This document shows, piece after piece, positions 1 to 7,639 of a DNA stretch of 8,010 nt. Origin of the DNA: Candidatus Omnitrophota bacterium (GTDB taxonomy: Bacteria > Omnitrophota > Gorgyraeia > Duberdicusellales > 4484-171); NCBI GenBank assembly GCA_016939345.1, contig JAFGHG010000119.1:1-8010 (forward strand). Direction: 5' to 3'. The notes under the pieces were generated by a model that was not told where the DNA came from, searched no databases, and worked only from the letters and a program-made list of their open reading frames with translations. Position numbers and translations under genes: made by a program. Position 1 is the first letter of the stretch, and each line of letters starts with the position of its first letter.

Positions 1-2754
1 GTAAAAAAAGATTTGGCCACAAACACCGAGGAAGCTTATTTAGATTTTTATAAAAAGATGAGACCTACAGAGCCGATAACTCTTGAGGCAGCAAAAGAAG
101 TTTTCAGAAGGATGTTCTTAGATCCCCGCAGATATGATTTAGGCCGGGTCGGAAGATATTTGATGAATAAGAAGCTCAACATAGATTTAAGCCTTAACAA
201 TAGAGTTTTGGACATCGAGACTGTGGTAGAGATAATTAAGGCTTTATTTCATATCAAAACCGGAGCCAGAGAAATAGATGATATCGACCATCTGGCCAAT
301 AGAAGGGTAAAGCTTATAGGAGAGCTTCTTCAGCATCAAGTAAGGATAGGACTTCTGCGCGTAGAAAGAACATTTATGGAGAGGTATTCCTTGATTTCTT
401 CCAATGATTTTTCAATCCAGCACCTAATTAATTCCAGGGCATTTTCAACACAGATCCAGGACTTCTTCGGCCGTTCACCCCTTTCTCAATTCATGGACCA
501 GACAAATCCTTTAGCAGAAATAACACATAAAAGAAGATTGTCTGCAATGGGTCCCGGCGGTCTTTCCCGCGAAAGAGCAGGATTCGAAGTCAGGGATGTA
601 CACCCTACTCACTACGGCAAAATATGCCCTATTGAAACACCCGAAGGAGCTAATATCGGACTATTATCATCGCTTACCACTTATGCCCGGATAAATTCCC
701 TGGGTTTTCTGACCACTCCTTACAAAAAAGTAGAATCTGGACAAGTGCTTGAGAAGATAGAGTATTTGATGGGCGATGAAGAAGAAAACAGGATTATCGG
801 CCAAGTTACCCAAAACATGGATGACAGCGGAAATATAAAAGACAAAGAGATATACGCCCGTTATAAAGGTAAATTCCCTAAGGTAAAACCCAAAAATCTT
901 GAATATATGGACGTATCTCCCCAGCAGATAATCTCGGTTTCGGCATCTCTTATTCCTTTCTTGGAGCACGATGATGCCAACCGTGCGCTTATGGGCTCTA
1001 ACATGCAGCGTCAATCAGTGCCGCTTTTATTCCCCCAGGAGCCTTTAGTAGGAACAGGCATTGAAGAAAAAGTTGCCAGAGACAGCGGAGTTATGCTTGT
1101 CAGCAGCGAAACAGGAAAAGTTACTGAAGTAGACGGATCAAGCGTCAAGATTGATAATTATGTTTATAAACTAAAAAAGTTTGAGCGTTCCAATGCTGAT
1201 ACCTGCGTTAACCAGAGGCCTTTAGTTAAAAAAGGCGAAGAGATAAAAAAAGGCACAATACTGGCTGATGGTATGGCTACACGGGCAGGAGAGCTGGCTT
1301 TAGGCACCAACCTTTTGGTAGCCTTTTTACCCTGGAGAGGCTATAACTTTGAAGATGCAATAATTATCAACGAGAGATTAGTCAAAGATGATACCCTTAC
1401 TTCTTTGCATATTGAAAAGTTTGAGATTGAAGCCCGCGAAACAAGGTTAGGCAATGAAGAGGTTACCAGAGATATTCCCAATGTAAGCGAAGAAGCTTTG
1501 AGCAATCTGGACGAAGGAGGAATAATCAGGATAGGCGCGGAAGTTTCTCCTGATGATATCCTTGTGGGCAGAGTCACTCCTAAGACCGAAAAAGAGCTTT
1601 CTCCAGAAGAAAGACTTTTAAGGGCTATTTTTGGAGAAAAGGCAGCCGATGTAAAAGATACTTCTTTGCGGGTTCCTCCTGGTGTCAATGGAGTAGTTAT
1701 TAATGTAGAGATTTTTCAGAGAAAAGATAAGGGCCGCCGCTCTAAGAAAGAAAAAACAGAAGAACTGCGCAGAGTCAAAGAAGTAGAGCAGTACTACGAT
1801 GAAGAAAGGGAGCTGCTTGAGGGCGAAAAGATGAGGCGTCTAAGCGCGATAATGGGAAAAAGCAGCAAGAAAATAACAACAGCTGATTTTGAGGAAAATG
1901 AAGAGCTTAGAGCGATACGTTCAATATACGATGAACGTTTGAGCGAGCTTGCAATAGAAAAGGAGCTTGAACTGGCAAAGATCAAAAAAGGCGATGAATT
2001 AAAAGCAGGAGTTCTCAAACGGGTTGTCGTCTTTGTGGCTATGAAAAGAAAAATATCAGCCGGCGATAAACTTTCCGGCCGCCACGGCAATAAGGGGGTA
2101 ATATCAAAAATACTCCCCGAGGAAGACATGCCTTTCCTTGAGGACGGATCGACAGTCGATATTATTCTTAATCCTCTGGGAGTTCCTTCGAGGATGAATG
2201 TAGGCCAGCTTCTTGAGATGCACCTTGGCTGGGCAGCAAAAAAATTGGGTTTACGCATTGTTTCTCCGGTATTTGACGGAGCTAAGGAGTTTGACATTAA
2301 AGCCTTGCTTAGGCAGGCAGAGTTACCGGAGGATGGAAAAGTAACCCTTTATGATGGATTTACCGGAAAGCCTTTTGCCCAGAAAGCCGGTGTGGGATAC
2401 ATGTACATAATGAAGTTGGTCCACATGATAGATGATAAAATCCATGCCAGAGCTATAGGGCCTTATTCTTTGATAACCCAGCAGCCTTTAGGCGGTAAAG
2501 CCCAGTTTGGCGGTCAGCGTTTTGGCGAAATGGAAGTCTGGGCTTTGGAAGCATATGGAGCAGCTTTTACTTTGCAGGAGATGCTTACTGTAAAAAGTGA
2601 TGATGTAGAAGGAAGGACCAGAATCTATGAAGCGATAGTCAGGGGAGAGCAAAAATTTTATCCTTCAGTTCCTGAGTCATTCAACGTTTTAGTAAAGGAG
2701 TTGCAGGGGCTTTGTTTGGATGTAAGGGCTGAGAAGGAGAAAGAGAATAAATAG
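1..2754 (+). CDS. rpoB: DNA-directed RNA polymerase subunit beta, 5'-truncated by window edge
   Basis: Catalytic beta subunit of RNA polymerase. The frame is open from base 1 (GTA AAA AAA GAT), so the TTG at 13 is not the true start. By ungapped comparison with E. coli beta from memory, roughly the first 350 residues lie outside the window. Visible in order: the rifampicin-resistance region (codons 475-570, LSQFMDQTNP then THKRRLSAMGPGG); the GYNFEDA active-site segment (1339-1359); the flap with SPEERLLRAIFGEK (1600-1641); a charged, helix-rich insertion (about 1726-1989, near 88 residues) at the position of E. coli SI2; GDKLSGRHGNKG (2062-2097), whose two lysines correspond to E. coli K1065 and K1073; a histidine at 2443 matching E. 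coli H1237; and the C-terminal clamp with QFGGQRFGEMEVWALEAYG, ending in VPESFNVLVKEL. Bacillus beta lacks the insertion. The stop is TAG and overlaps the rpoC ribosome binding site. Identity is not in doubt; only the 5' end is missing. Confidence 0.99.
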   Translation, partial: VKKDLATNTEEAYLDFYKKMRPTEPITLEAAKEVFRRMFLDPRRYDLGRVGRYLMNKKLNIDLSLNNRVLDIETVVEIIKALFHIKTGAREIDDIDHLANRRVKLIGELLQHQVRIGLLRVERTFMERYSLISSNDFSIQHLINSRAFSTQIQDFFGRSPLSQFMDQTNPLAEITHKRRLSAMGPGGLSRERAGFEVRDVHPTHYGKICPIETPEGANIGLLSSLTTYARINSLGFLTTPYKKVESGQVLEKIEYLMGDEEENRIIGQVTQNMDDSGNIKDKEIYARYKGKFPKVKPKNLEYMDVSPQQIISVSASLIPFLEHDDANRALMGSNMQRQSVPLLFPQEPLVGTGIEEKVARDSGVMLVSSETGKVTEVDGSSVKIDNYVYKLKKFERSNADTCVNQRPLVKKGEEIKKGTILADGMATRAGELALGTNLLVAFLPWRGYNFEDAIIINERLVKDDTLTSLHIEKFEIEARETRLGNEEVTRDIPNVSEEALSNLDEGGIIRIGAEVSPDDILVGRVTPKTEKELSPEERLLRAIFGEKAADVKDTSLRVPPGVNGVVINVEIFQRKDKGRRSKKEKTEELRRVKEVEQYYDEERELLEGEKMRRLSAIMGKSSKKITTADFEENEELRAIRSIYDERLSELAIEKELELAKIKKGDELKAGVLKRVVVFVAMKRKISAGDKLSGRHGNKGVISKILPEEDMPFLEDGSTVDIILNPLGVPSRMNVGQLLEMHLGWAAKKLGLRIVSPVFDGAKEFDIKALLRQAELPEDGKVTLYDGFTGKPFAQKAGVGYMYIMKLVHMIDDKIHARAIGPYSLITQQPLGGKAQFGGQRFGEMEVWALEAYGAAFTLQEMLTVKSDDVEGRTRIYEAIVRGEQKFYPSVPESFNVLVKELQGLCLDVRAEKEKENK

Positions 2755-2757
2755 GAG
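2753..2757 (+). promoter_or_regulatory. rpoC ribosome binding site overlapping the rpoB stop codon
   Basis: AGGAG lies five bases before the rpoC ATG at 2763. Its first two bases are the last two of the rpoB TAG stop (2752-2754). Ribosomes terminating on rpoB therefore sit on the rpoC initiation site, which suggests translational coupling of the two subunits. Coupling is an inference; the overlap is seen directly. The site supports the chosen rpoC start. Confidence 0.85.
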
Positions 2758-2762
2758 AATAT

Positions 2763-5700
2763 ATGATTGAAGAAGGTGCCTTTTTTGATCGAATAAGTAT
2801 CCGATTGGCGTCACCGGAAGTCATCCGAAGCTGGTCCTCTGGCGAAGTTAAAAAAGCCGAGACCTTAAATTACCGTACACTTAAACCAGAAAAAGACGGC
2901 CTATTCTGTGAGCGCATCTTCGGCCCGGCTAAAGACTGGGAATGCCATTGCGGAAAGTTAAAAGGCATAAAGTTCAAAGGCACAAAATGTGATCGCTGCG
3001 GCGTAGAAGTCCTTCATTCTTCTGTTCGAAGACAGCGTATGGGTCATATCGATCTGGCAGCTCCGGTTACGCATATTTGGTTTTTTAAGGTTTTGCCTTC
3101 AAGGATAGGCGCAATTTTGGATTTAAGCATTAAGCAGCTCGAAAAAGTCATATATTACGAAGAGTATATAGTTATCGATCCCGGGCCATCATCTTTTAAA
3201 AAAATGCAGCTGCTAAGAGAAGAAGATTACCGTAAGGCCGTTGAAGAATTTGGTTCAGATTTTAAAGCAAGCATTGGAGCCGGAGCCGTAAAAGATCTTT
3301 TGGAAGAGATTGATCTGGTGAAAATCAGCAAATTTATAAGAAAAAATCTTGAAAAAGGAAAAGTAAGCGCAAATGCCCGTCTTTTGAAACGTTTAAAAAT
3401 AGTAGAGGATATACGCCGTTCAGGAAATGAAGCTCAATGGATGGTGCTTGATGCCCTACCGATTATTCCACCGGATTTAAGACCCCTTGTTCCATTAGAA
3501 GGCGGCAGATTTGCCTCTTCAGACCTTAACGACCTATACCGCCGGGTTATAAACAGAAATAACCGTTTGAAAAAGCTTATTGCCTTAGGAGCCCCTGATA
3601 TAATCATAAGAAATGAAAAGAGGATGTTGCAGGAGGCAGTTGATGCCGTAATCGAAAACGGCCGCCATGGTCGGCCGGTTGTAGGACCCCAGAACAGGCC
3701 ATTAAAAAGCCTTTCTGATATGCTCAAAGGCAAGCAGGGCCGTTTCAGACAAAATCTTTTAGGCAAAAGAGTTGATTATTCAGGAAGAAGTGTTATTGTT
3801 GTCGGCCCTGAACTAAAGCTTTATCAATGCGGGATACCTAAACAAATGGCTCTGGAATTGGTCGAGCCTTTTATTATAAAGAAACTTAGAGAAAAAGGCT
3901 TTGTCCATACAATAAAAGGCGCCAGGCGCATGGTTGAAAGAGCAAGGGTTGAGGTTTGGGATATTCTTGAAGATGTTATAAGAGGCCACCCTGTTTTGCT
4001 GAACCGCGCCCCTACCCTGCACAGGTTAAGCATCCAGGCTTTTTATCCTATATTAGTTGAAGGAAAAGCCATAAAGCTACATCCATTGGTATGTGCGGCT
4101 TTTAATGCTGATTTTGACGGCGACCAGATGGCAGTTCATCTGCCGCTATCTTTAGAGGCTCAGGCCGAAGCTAAAATAATAATGCTCTCGGTTAACAATA
4201 TATTTTCTCCTTCGGATGGCAGGCCGGTAATAGCACCCAGCCAAGATATGATAATAGGTCTTCGTTTCTTAACTTTAGAAAAAGACAAAGCTAAAGGAGA
4301 AGGGATTTTATTTTCTGATGCCCAGGAAGTATTGACAGCATACCAGGATGAAGAGATTGATCTTCAGGCAAAGATCAAATTAAGGATTAAAATCTCCGGT
4401 CAAAGAAAGATTATTGAAACTACAACCGGCAGAGTTATTTTTAACCAGATACTTCCTGAAAATTTCAGATACGTCAACGAATCTCTGGGCAAGAAACAAG
4501 TTTCGGCTATCATAAGTGAGTGTTATAAGAATTTTGGCCATAGCATGGTTATAAAACTTTTGGATGATATCAAAGACCTTGGTTTTGAATATGCAACCCT
4601 TGGTGGTATTAGTATCAGCGTTGATGATCTTGAAATACCTGAACAAAAGCAAGAGTGTATAGATGAGGCCAATTCTGAACTGGCGAAAGTCGAAGATCAA
4701 TACAGGCGGGGAATAATCACTGAACGAGAACGCCACAATAAAATAATCGACGTTTGGACTAGGACCAATGACCGGGTTTCCGATCTTGTTTTCAGCAATA
4801 TGAGCCGTTTTAATCCGGTGTTCATGATGGCTGATTCAGGCGCCAGAGGCTCAAAGCCTCAGGTCCGCCAGCTAGCCGGAATGAGAGGCTTGATGGCTAA
4901 GCCCAGCGGAGAAATTATCGAGACACCTATAACTTCTAATTTCAAAGAGGGCCTGACTGTGCTGGAATATTTCATTTCTACCCACGGTGCGAGAAAAGGG
5001 CTGGCAGACACAGCTCTTAAAACTGCTGATGCCGGATATTTGACCCGCAGGCTAGTCGATGTTGCCCAGGAAGTCATCGTCGTCGAAGAAGATTGTCAAA
5101 CAGTTAATGGTATTACAGTTTCTGAGATTGTCGAGGGCGAAGAAGTGGTTGTTTCTTTAAAAGAAAGGATTGCCGGAAGAGTGGCTTTGGATAATGTAGT
5201 GGATATAGTCAGCGATGAGATGATAATTAAAACCGGAGATGTTATTACAGGTGAAAAGGCTGATAAGATAGAGAGGCTTGGGCTTGAGAAAATAAGGATA
5301 CGCAGTGTTTTAACTTGTGAGTCAGAGAGAGGAGTGTGTGTTAAATGTTATGGCAGGAATTTAGCTACCGGCAAACTGGTTGAGATCGGTACAGCAGCAG
5401 GAGTTATCGCAGCCCAGTCAATCGGTGAGCCCGGCACACAGCTTACTATGAGAACTTTTCATATTGGAGGAACAGCTTCCAGAGTCGCCGAAAGAGCCTT
5501 TATCAAGGCTCGTGAAAAAGGCACCGTAAGATATCACAATTTAAAAGTAGCTAATAAAGGAAAGTATTTCGTTGTTCTTAATAGAAACGGCATGATCAGC
5601 GTTAACGATGTCCGGGGTATAGAGTTGCAGCGCAACCCTGTTCCGCAAGGAGCTGCCTTGCTTGTTCCTGACGGTGAGGAGTTAGAAAAAGATAAGGTTT

Positions 5701-6731
5701 TTGTCCGCTGGGACCCTTATTCATCTCCGATTTTAGCTGAAGTAACTGGTAAGGTCAAATATGAGGATATCATCAATAAGATCACTATACAGGAGGAGAT
5801 GAATATTACTACCGGAAGGAAAGAAAGAGTAGTTGTTGAATTCAAAGGCGACTATCACCCTCAAATCCTTATTCTCTCTGACAAAGAAGATGTTTTAGGG
5901 TTTTATCCTCTTCCTACCGGTGCTCATATAATGGTTGAAGAAGGTGATTTAATCGAAGCAGGAGATGTTATTGCTAAGACCCCGAGGCTGGTGGCAAAGA
6001 CTAGAGATATAACAGGTGGATTACCCAGGGTGGCTGAATTATTTGAGGCTAGGCGCCCAAAGAATCCAGCTGTAATCAGCGAAATAGACGGCTTCATTGA
6101 ATTTGCAGAGGAAAAAGGAGAGAGAAAGATCATAGTGAGAAGCCCTACAGGAATGAAACGAGAGTATGTTATCCCTGCAGGAGCCCATCCGATTGTTTAC
6201 CGCGGCGACGAAGTAGCAGCCGGGCAGCAGTTAATCGAGGGCCCGATAGTATTGCAGGATATTTTAAGGGTCTGCGGTGATAAGGTATTGCAGGAGCACC
6301 TGGTTAACGAGATACAGGAAATCTACCGTCTGCAGGGAGTAAGAATAAATGATAAGCATATTGAGGTTATTATCAGAGAAATGCTCAAAAAAGTTAAGAT
6401 CGGAGATCCCGGTGACAGTGAATTTTTGCCCGGTGAAGCTATTGATAAATGGGATTTTCGCAGAGAAAATGAAAGGATAATCAAAAAAGGAGGCAAGCCT
6501 GCAACAGCTTCTCCCCTTTTGCTGGGTATAACCAAAGCCTCTTTGAGTACTAAAAGTTTTATTTCAGCAGCCAGCTTCCAGGAAACTACCAGGATACTTG
6601 CTGATGCTGCCACAGCAGGCAAAGTAGACAGGCTTCAGGGCTTAAAAGAGAATGTAATAGTCGGTCATCTCATACCTGCCGGAACCGGTTTAAAAGAGTA
6701 TAGAGACATAGAAGTCGCTAAAAAAGAATAA
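2763..6731 (+). CDS. rpoC: DNA-directed RNA polymerase subunit beta-prime
   Basis: The 1322-residue beta-prime subunit, holding the Mg2+ active site; it pairs with beta, alpha and omega. It starts at ATG with AGGAG five bases upstream and the usual N-terminus (ISIRLASPEVIRSWSSGEV). Domains in order: zinc site 1 with C61, C63, C76 and C79; clamp and rudder segments; LLGKRVDYSGRSVI (332-345); catalytic NADFDGDQMAVH at 448-459 with D450, D452 and D454; secondary-channel coiled coil around 625-672; bridge helix around 722-756 (THGARKGLADTALKTADAG); zinc site 2 with C778, C852, C859 and C862; trigger loop with M896 and H900; a large insertion at about 907-1079, placed like E. coli SI3; the distal trigger helix DITGGLPRVAELFEARRPK (1082-1100); and the C-terminal KENVIVGHLIPAGTG. 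Somewhat shorter than E. coli beta-prime (1407 residues) but complete at both ends. The insertion argues for a Gram-negative-type lineage. Eight bases separate it from rpoB and 26 from rpsL. Confidence 0.99.
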   Translation: MIEEGAFFDRISIRLASPEVIRSWSSGEVKKAETLNYRTLKPEKDGLFCERIFGPAKDWECHCGKLKGIKFKGTKCDRCGVEVLHSSVRRQRMGHIDLAAPVTHIWFFKVLPSRIGAILDLSIKQLEKVIYYEEYIVIDPGPSSFKKMQLLREEDYRKAVEEFGSDFKASIGAGAVKDLLEEIDLVKISKFIRKNLEKGKVSANARLLKRLKIVEDIRRSGNEAQWMVLDALPIIPPDLRPLVPLEGGRFASSDLNDLYRRVINRNNRLKKLIALGAPDIIIRNEKRMLQEAVDAVIENGRHGRPVVGPQNRPLKSLSDMLKGKQGRFRQNLLGKRVDYSGRSVIVVGPELKLYQCGIPKQMALELVEPFIIKKLREKGFVHTIKGARRMVERARVEVWDILEDVIRGHPVLLNRAPTLHRLSIQAFYPILVEGKAIKLHPLVCAAFNADFDGDQMAVHLPLSLEAQAEAKIIMLSVNNIFSPSDGRPVIAPSQDMIIGLRFLTLEKDKAKGEGILFSDAQEVLTAYQDEEIDLQAKIKLRIKISGQRKIIETTTGRVIFNQILPENFRYVNESLGKKQVSAIISECYKNFGHSMVIKLLDDIKDLGFEYATLGGISISVDDLEIPEQKQECIDEANSELAKVEDQYRRGIITERERHNKIIDVWTRTNDRVSDLVFSNMSRFNPVFMMADSGARGSKPQVRQLAGMRGLMAKPSGEIIETPITSNFKEGLTVLEYFISTHGARKGLADTALKTADAGYLTRRLVDVAQEVIVVEEDCQTVNGITVSEIVEGEEVVVSLKERIAGRVALDNVVDIVSDEMIIKTGDVITGEKADKIERLGLEKIRIRSVLTCESERGVCVKCYGRNLATGKLVEIGTAAGVIAAQSIGEPGTQLTMRTFHIGGTASRVAERAFIKAREKGTVRYHNLKVANKGKYFVVLNRNGMISVNDVRGIELQRNPVPQGAALLVPDGEELEKDKVFVRWDPYSSPILAEVTGKVKYEDIINKITIQEEMNITTGRKERVVVEFKGDYHPQILILSDKEDVLGFYPLPTGAHIMVEEGDLIEAGDVIAKTPRLVAKTRDITGGLPRVAELFEARRPKNPAVISEIDGFIEFAEEKGERKIIVRSPTGMKREYVIPAGAHPIVYRGDEVAAGQQLIEGPIVLQDILRVCGDKVLQEHLVNEIQEIYRLQGVRINDKHIEVIIREMLKKVKIGDPGDSEFLPGEAIDKWDFRRENERIIKKGGKPATASPLLLGITKASLSTKSFISAASFQETTRILADAATAGKVDRLQGLKENVIVGHLIPAGTGLKEYRDIEVAKKE

Positions 6732-6746
6732 ATCAGCTTAAAGAAC

Positions 6747-6750
6747 GGAG
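6747..6750 (+). promoter_or_regulatory. rpsL ribosome binding site
   Basis: GGAG (within AACGGAG) sits seven bases before the rpsL ATG at 6758, in the 26-base gap after rpoC. The short gap holds no hairpin or T-run that would suggest a terminator, so rpsL is probably transcribed from upstream of rpoBC. The site fixes the rpsL start. Confidence 0.75.
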
Positions 6751-6757
6751 CAAGAAA

Positions 6758-7132
6758 ATGCCTACAATAATGCAGTTGATACGAAAGTCAAGAGTAGATA
6801 AGAAGAAAAAAGGTAAATCCCCGGCCCTTACCCGCTGTCCTCAGAGGCGCGGTGTTTGTGTGCAGGTGAAAACAATGACGCCTAAGAAGCCTAACTCAGC
6901 CCTTCGTAAGATCGCCAGGGTCCGATTGACTAACAGAGAAGAAGTAACTGCATATATCCCCGGTGAAGGGCATAATCTGCAGGAACACTCTATAGTCCTC
7001 GTCAGAGGCGGGAGAGTCAAGGATTTGCCGGGAGTGCGTTATCATATAGTAAGAGGCACTCTTGATTGTCAGGGAGTGCAGAACAGAAAAAGATCCAGAT
7101 CCAAATATGGAGCCAAGAGGCCCAAAGGTTAA
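6758..7132 (+). CDS. rpsL: 30S ribosomal protein S12
   Basis: S12 is at the decoding centre of the small subunit and takes part in tRNA selection and translocation. The 124-residue product has the same length as E. coli S12 including its initiator Met, and appears to align without gaps. Visible landmarks: CPQRRGVC with C27 and C34; TPKKPNSALRK with K43 and K44; GEGHNLQEHS (69-78); and RGGRVKDLPGVRYH with K88 and D89. K43 and K88 are the lysines whose replacement gives streptomycin resistance in other bacteria, and both are the sensitive form. D89 corresponds to the aspartate methylthiolated by RimO in E. coli; whether it is modified here cannot be seen. The N-terminal part has a lysine run (15-18), and position 60 is Arg (NREEVTAY) where E. 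coli has Gly. The TAA stop is built into the rpsG ribosome binding site. Confidence 0.99.
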   Translation: MPTIMQLIRKSRVDKKKKGKSPALTRCPQRRGVCVQVKTMTPKKPNSALRKIARVRLTNREEVTAYIPGEGHNLQEHSIVLVRGGRVKDLPGVRYHIVRGTLDCQGVQNRKRSRSKYGAKRPKG

Positions 7133-7136
7133 GGAG
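7130..7136 (+). promoter_or_regulatory. rpsG ribosome binding site containing the rpsL stop codon
   Basis: TAAGGAG is a long match to the complement of the 16S rRNA 3' end, and its first three bases are the rpsL TAA stop. It lies 11 bases before the rpsG ATG at 7148, slightly longer spacing than usual. Like the rpoB/rpoC junction, this places a terminating ribosome on the next start site; the coupling itself is inferred. Confidence 0.85.
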
Positions 7137-7147
7137 AAAATAGCAAT

Positions 7148-7615
7148 ATGAGAAGAAGAAGAGCTCCTAAAAGGGATATACTCACAGATCCAAAATATGA
7201 TTCGCCGGTCATAGGACAATTTATAAATATTATCATGCGCGACGGCAAAAAGAGCACTGCTCAGAGAATAGTCTACGGCGCTTTCGATGTTATTGCCGAG
7301 AAAGTAAAAGATGACCCTGTAAAGACTTTTTTTACAGCCTTGGACAATATCCGTCCACGTATGGCAGTCAAACCCAGAAGGATCGGAGGAGCTACATACC
7401 AGGTCCCTTTAGAGGTCACAAAAGAGAAGGGAATGGCGACAGCTTTGCGTTGGATTAAAGATTTTGCCTTGAAGAAAAAAGGCAAGCCGATGAAAAATAA
7501 GATTGCCGAAGAGATAATTTCTGCATATAAGAACGAGGGTGCAGCAATCAAGAAGCGCGAAGATACTCATAAGATGGCTGAAGCAAACCGGGCATTTGCT
7601 CATTTCCGTTATTAA
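7148..7615 (+). CDS. rpsG: 30S ribosomal protein S7
   Basis: S7 is the primary rRNA-binding protein that nucleates assembly of the 30S head and contacts E-site tRNA. The 155-residue product is close to the usual 156 for bacterial S7. Landmarks: a basic N-terminus (MRRRRAPKR) followed by ILTDPKY; DGKKSTAQRIVY (32-43); VKPRRIGGATYQVPLEV (74-90), the conserved core with the beta-hairpin region; ALRWI; and the C-terminal KKREDTHKMAEANRAFAHFRY. The final residue is Tyr where E. coli and Bacillus have Trp at this point. In E. coli S7 represses its own operon by binding the rpsL-rpsG junction. Here that gap is only 15 bases with no obvious structure, so the same control is not evident. An A+T-rich inverted repeat inside the gene (7317-7337) is probably incidental. 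Confidence 0.99.
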   Translation: MRRRRAPKRDILTDPKYDSPVIGQFINIIMRDGKKSTAQRIVYGAFDVIAEKVKDDPVKTFFTALDNIRPRMAVKPRRIGGATYQVPLEVTKEKGMATALRWIKDFALKKKGKPMKNKIAEEIISAYKNEGAAIKKREDTHKMAEANRAFAHFRY

Positions 7616-7639
7616 ACAAAAGTGAATAGTTTGAAGACC

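Noticed and set aside
13..15. TTG at 13 as the rpoB start codon
   Set aside because: The frame is open to base 1, and the sequence before and after it belongs to the middle of the beta subunit; the gene simply runs off the left edge.
1794..2297. Antisense open frame of 167 codons opposite rpoB
   Set aside because: It mirrors conserved rpoB coding sequence, is rich in Ser and Phe as expected from the complement of Glu/Lys-rich codons, and has no recognisable domain. The other antisense frames opposite rpoB, rpoC, rpsL, rpsG and fusA were dismissed for the same reason.
3659..3678. GC-rich inverted repeat, CGGCCG on both sides of CCATGGT, in rpoC
   Set aside because: It encodes a conserved beta-prime segment (NGRHGRPVVGP) and lies deep inside the gene with no T-run; best explained by codon choice.
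6678..6757. Possible terminator or promoter between rpoC and rpsL, including the AACCGGTT palindrome near the end of rpoC
   Set aside because: The palindrome is short, within coding sequence and not followed by a T-run, and no convincing -35/-10 pair with proper spacing could be found.
7317..7337. Perfect 7-base inverted repeat CTGTAAA / TTTACAG with a run of seven Ts, in rpsG
   Set aside because: The stem is A+T-rich and weak, the T-run is in the loop and stem rather than after the stem, and it lies inside an intact S7 coding region; not a credible terminator or regulatory site. Frameshifting on the T-run has no support.
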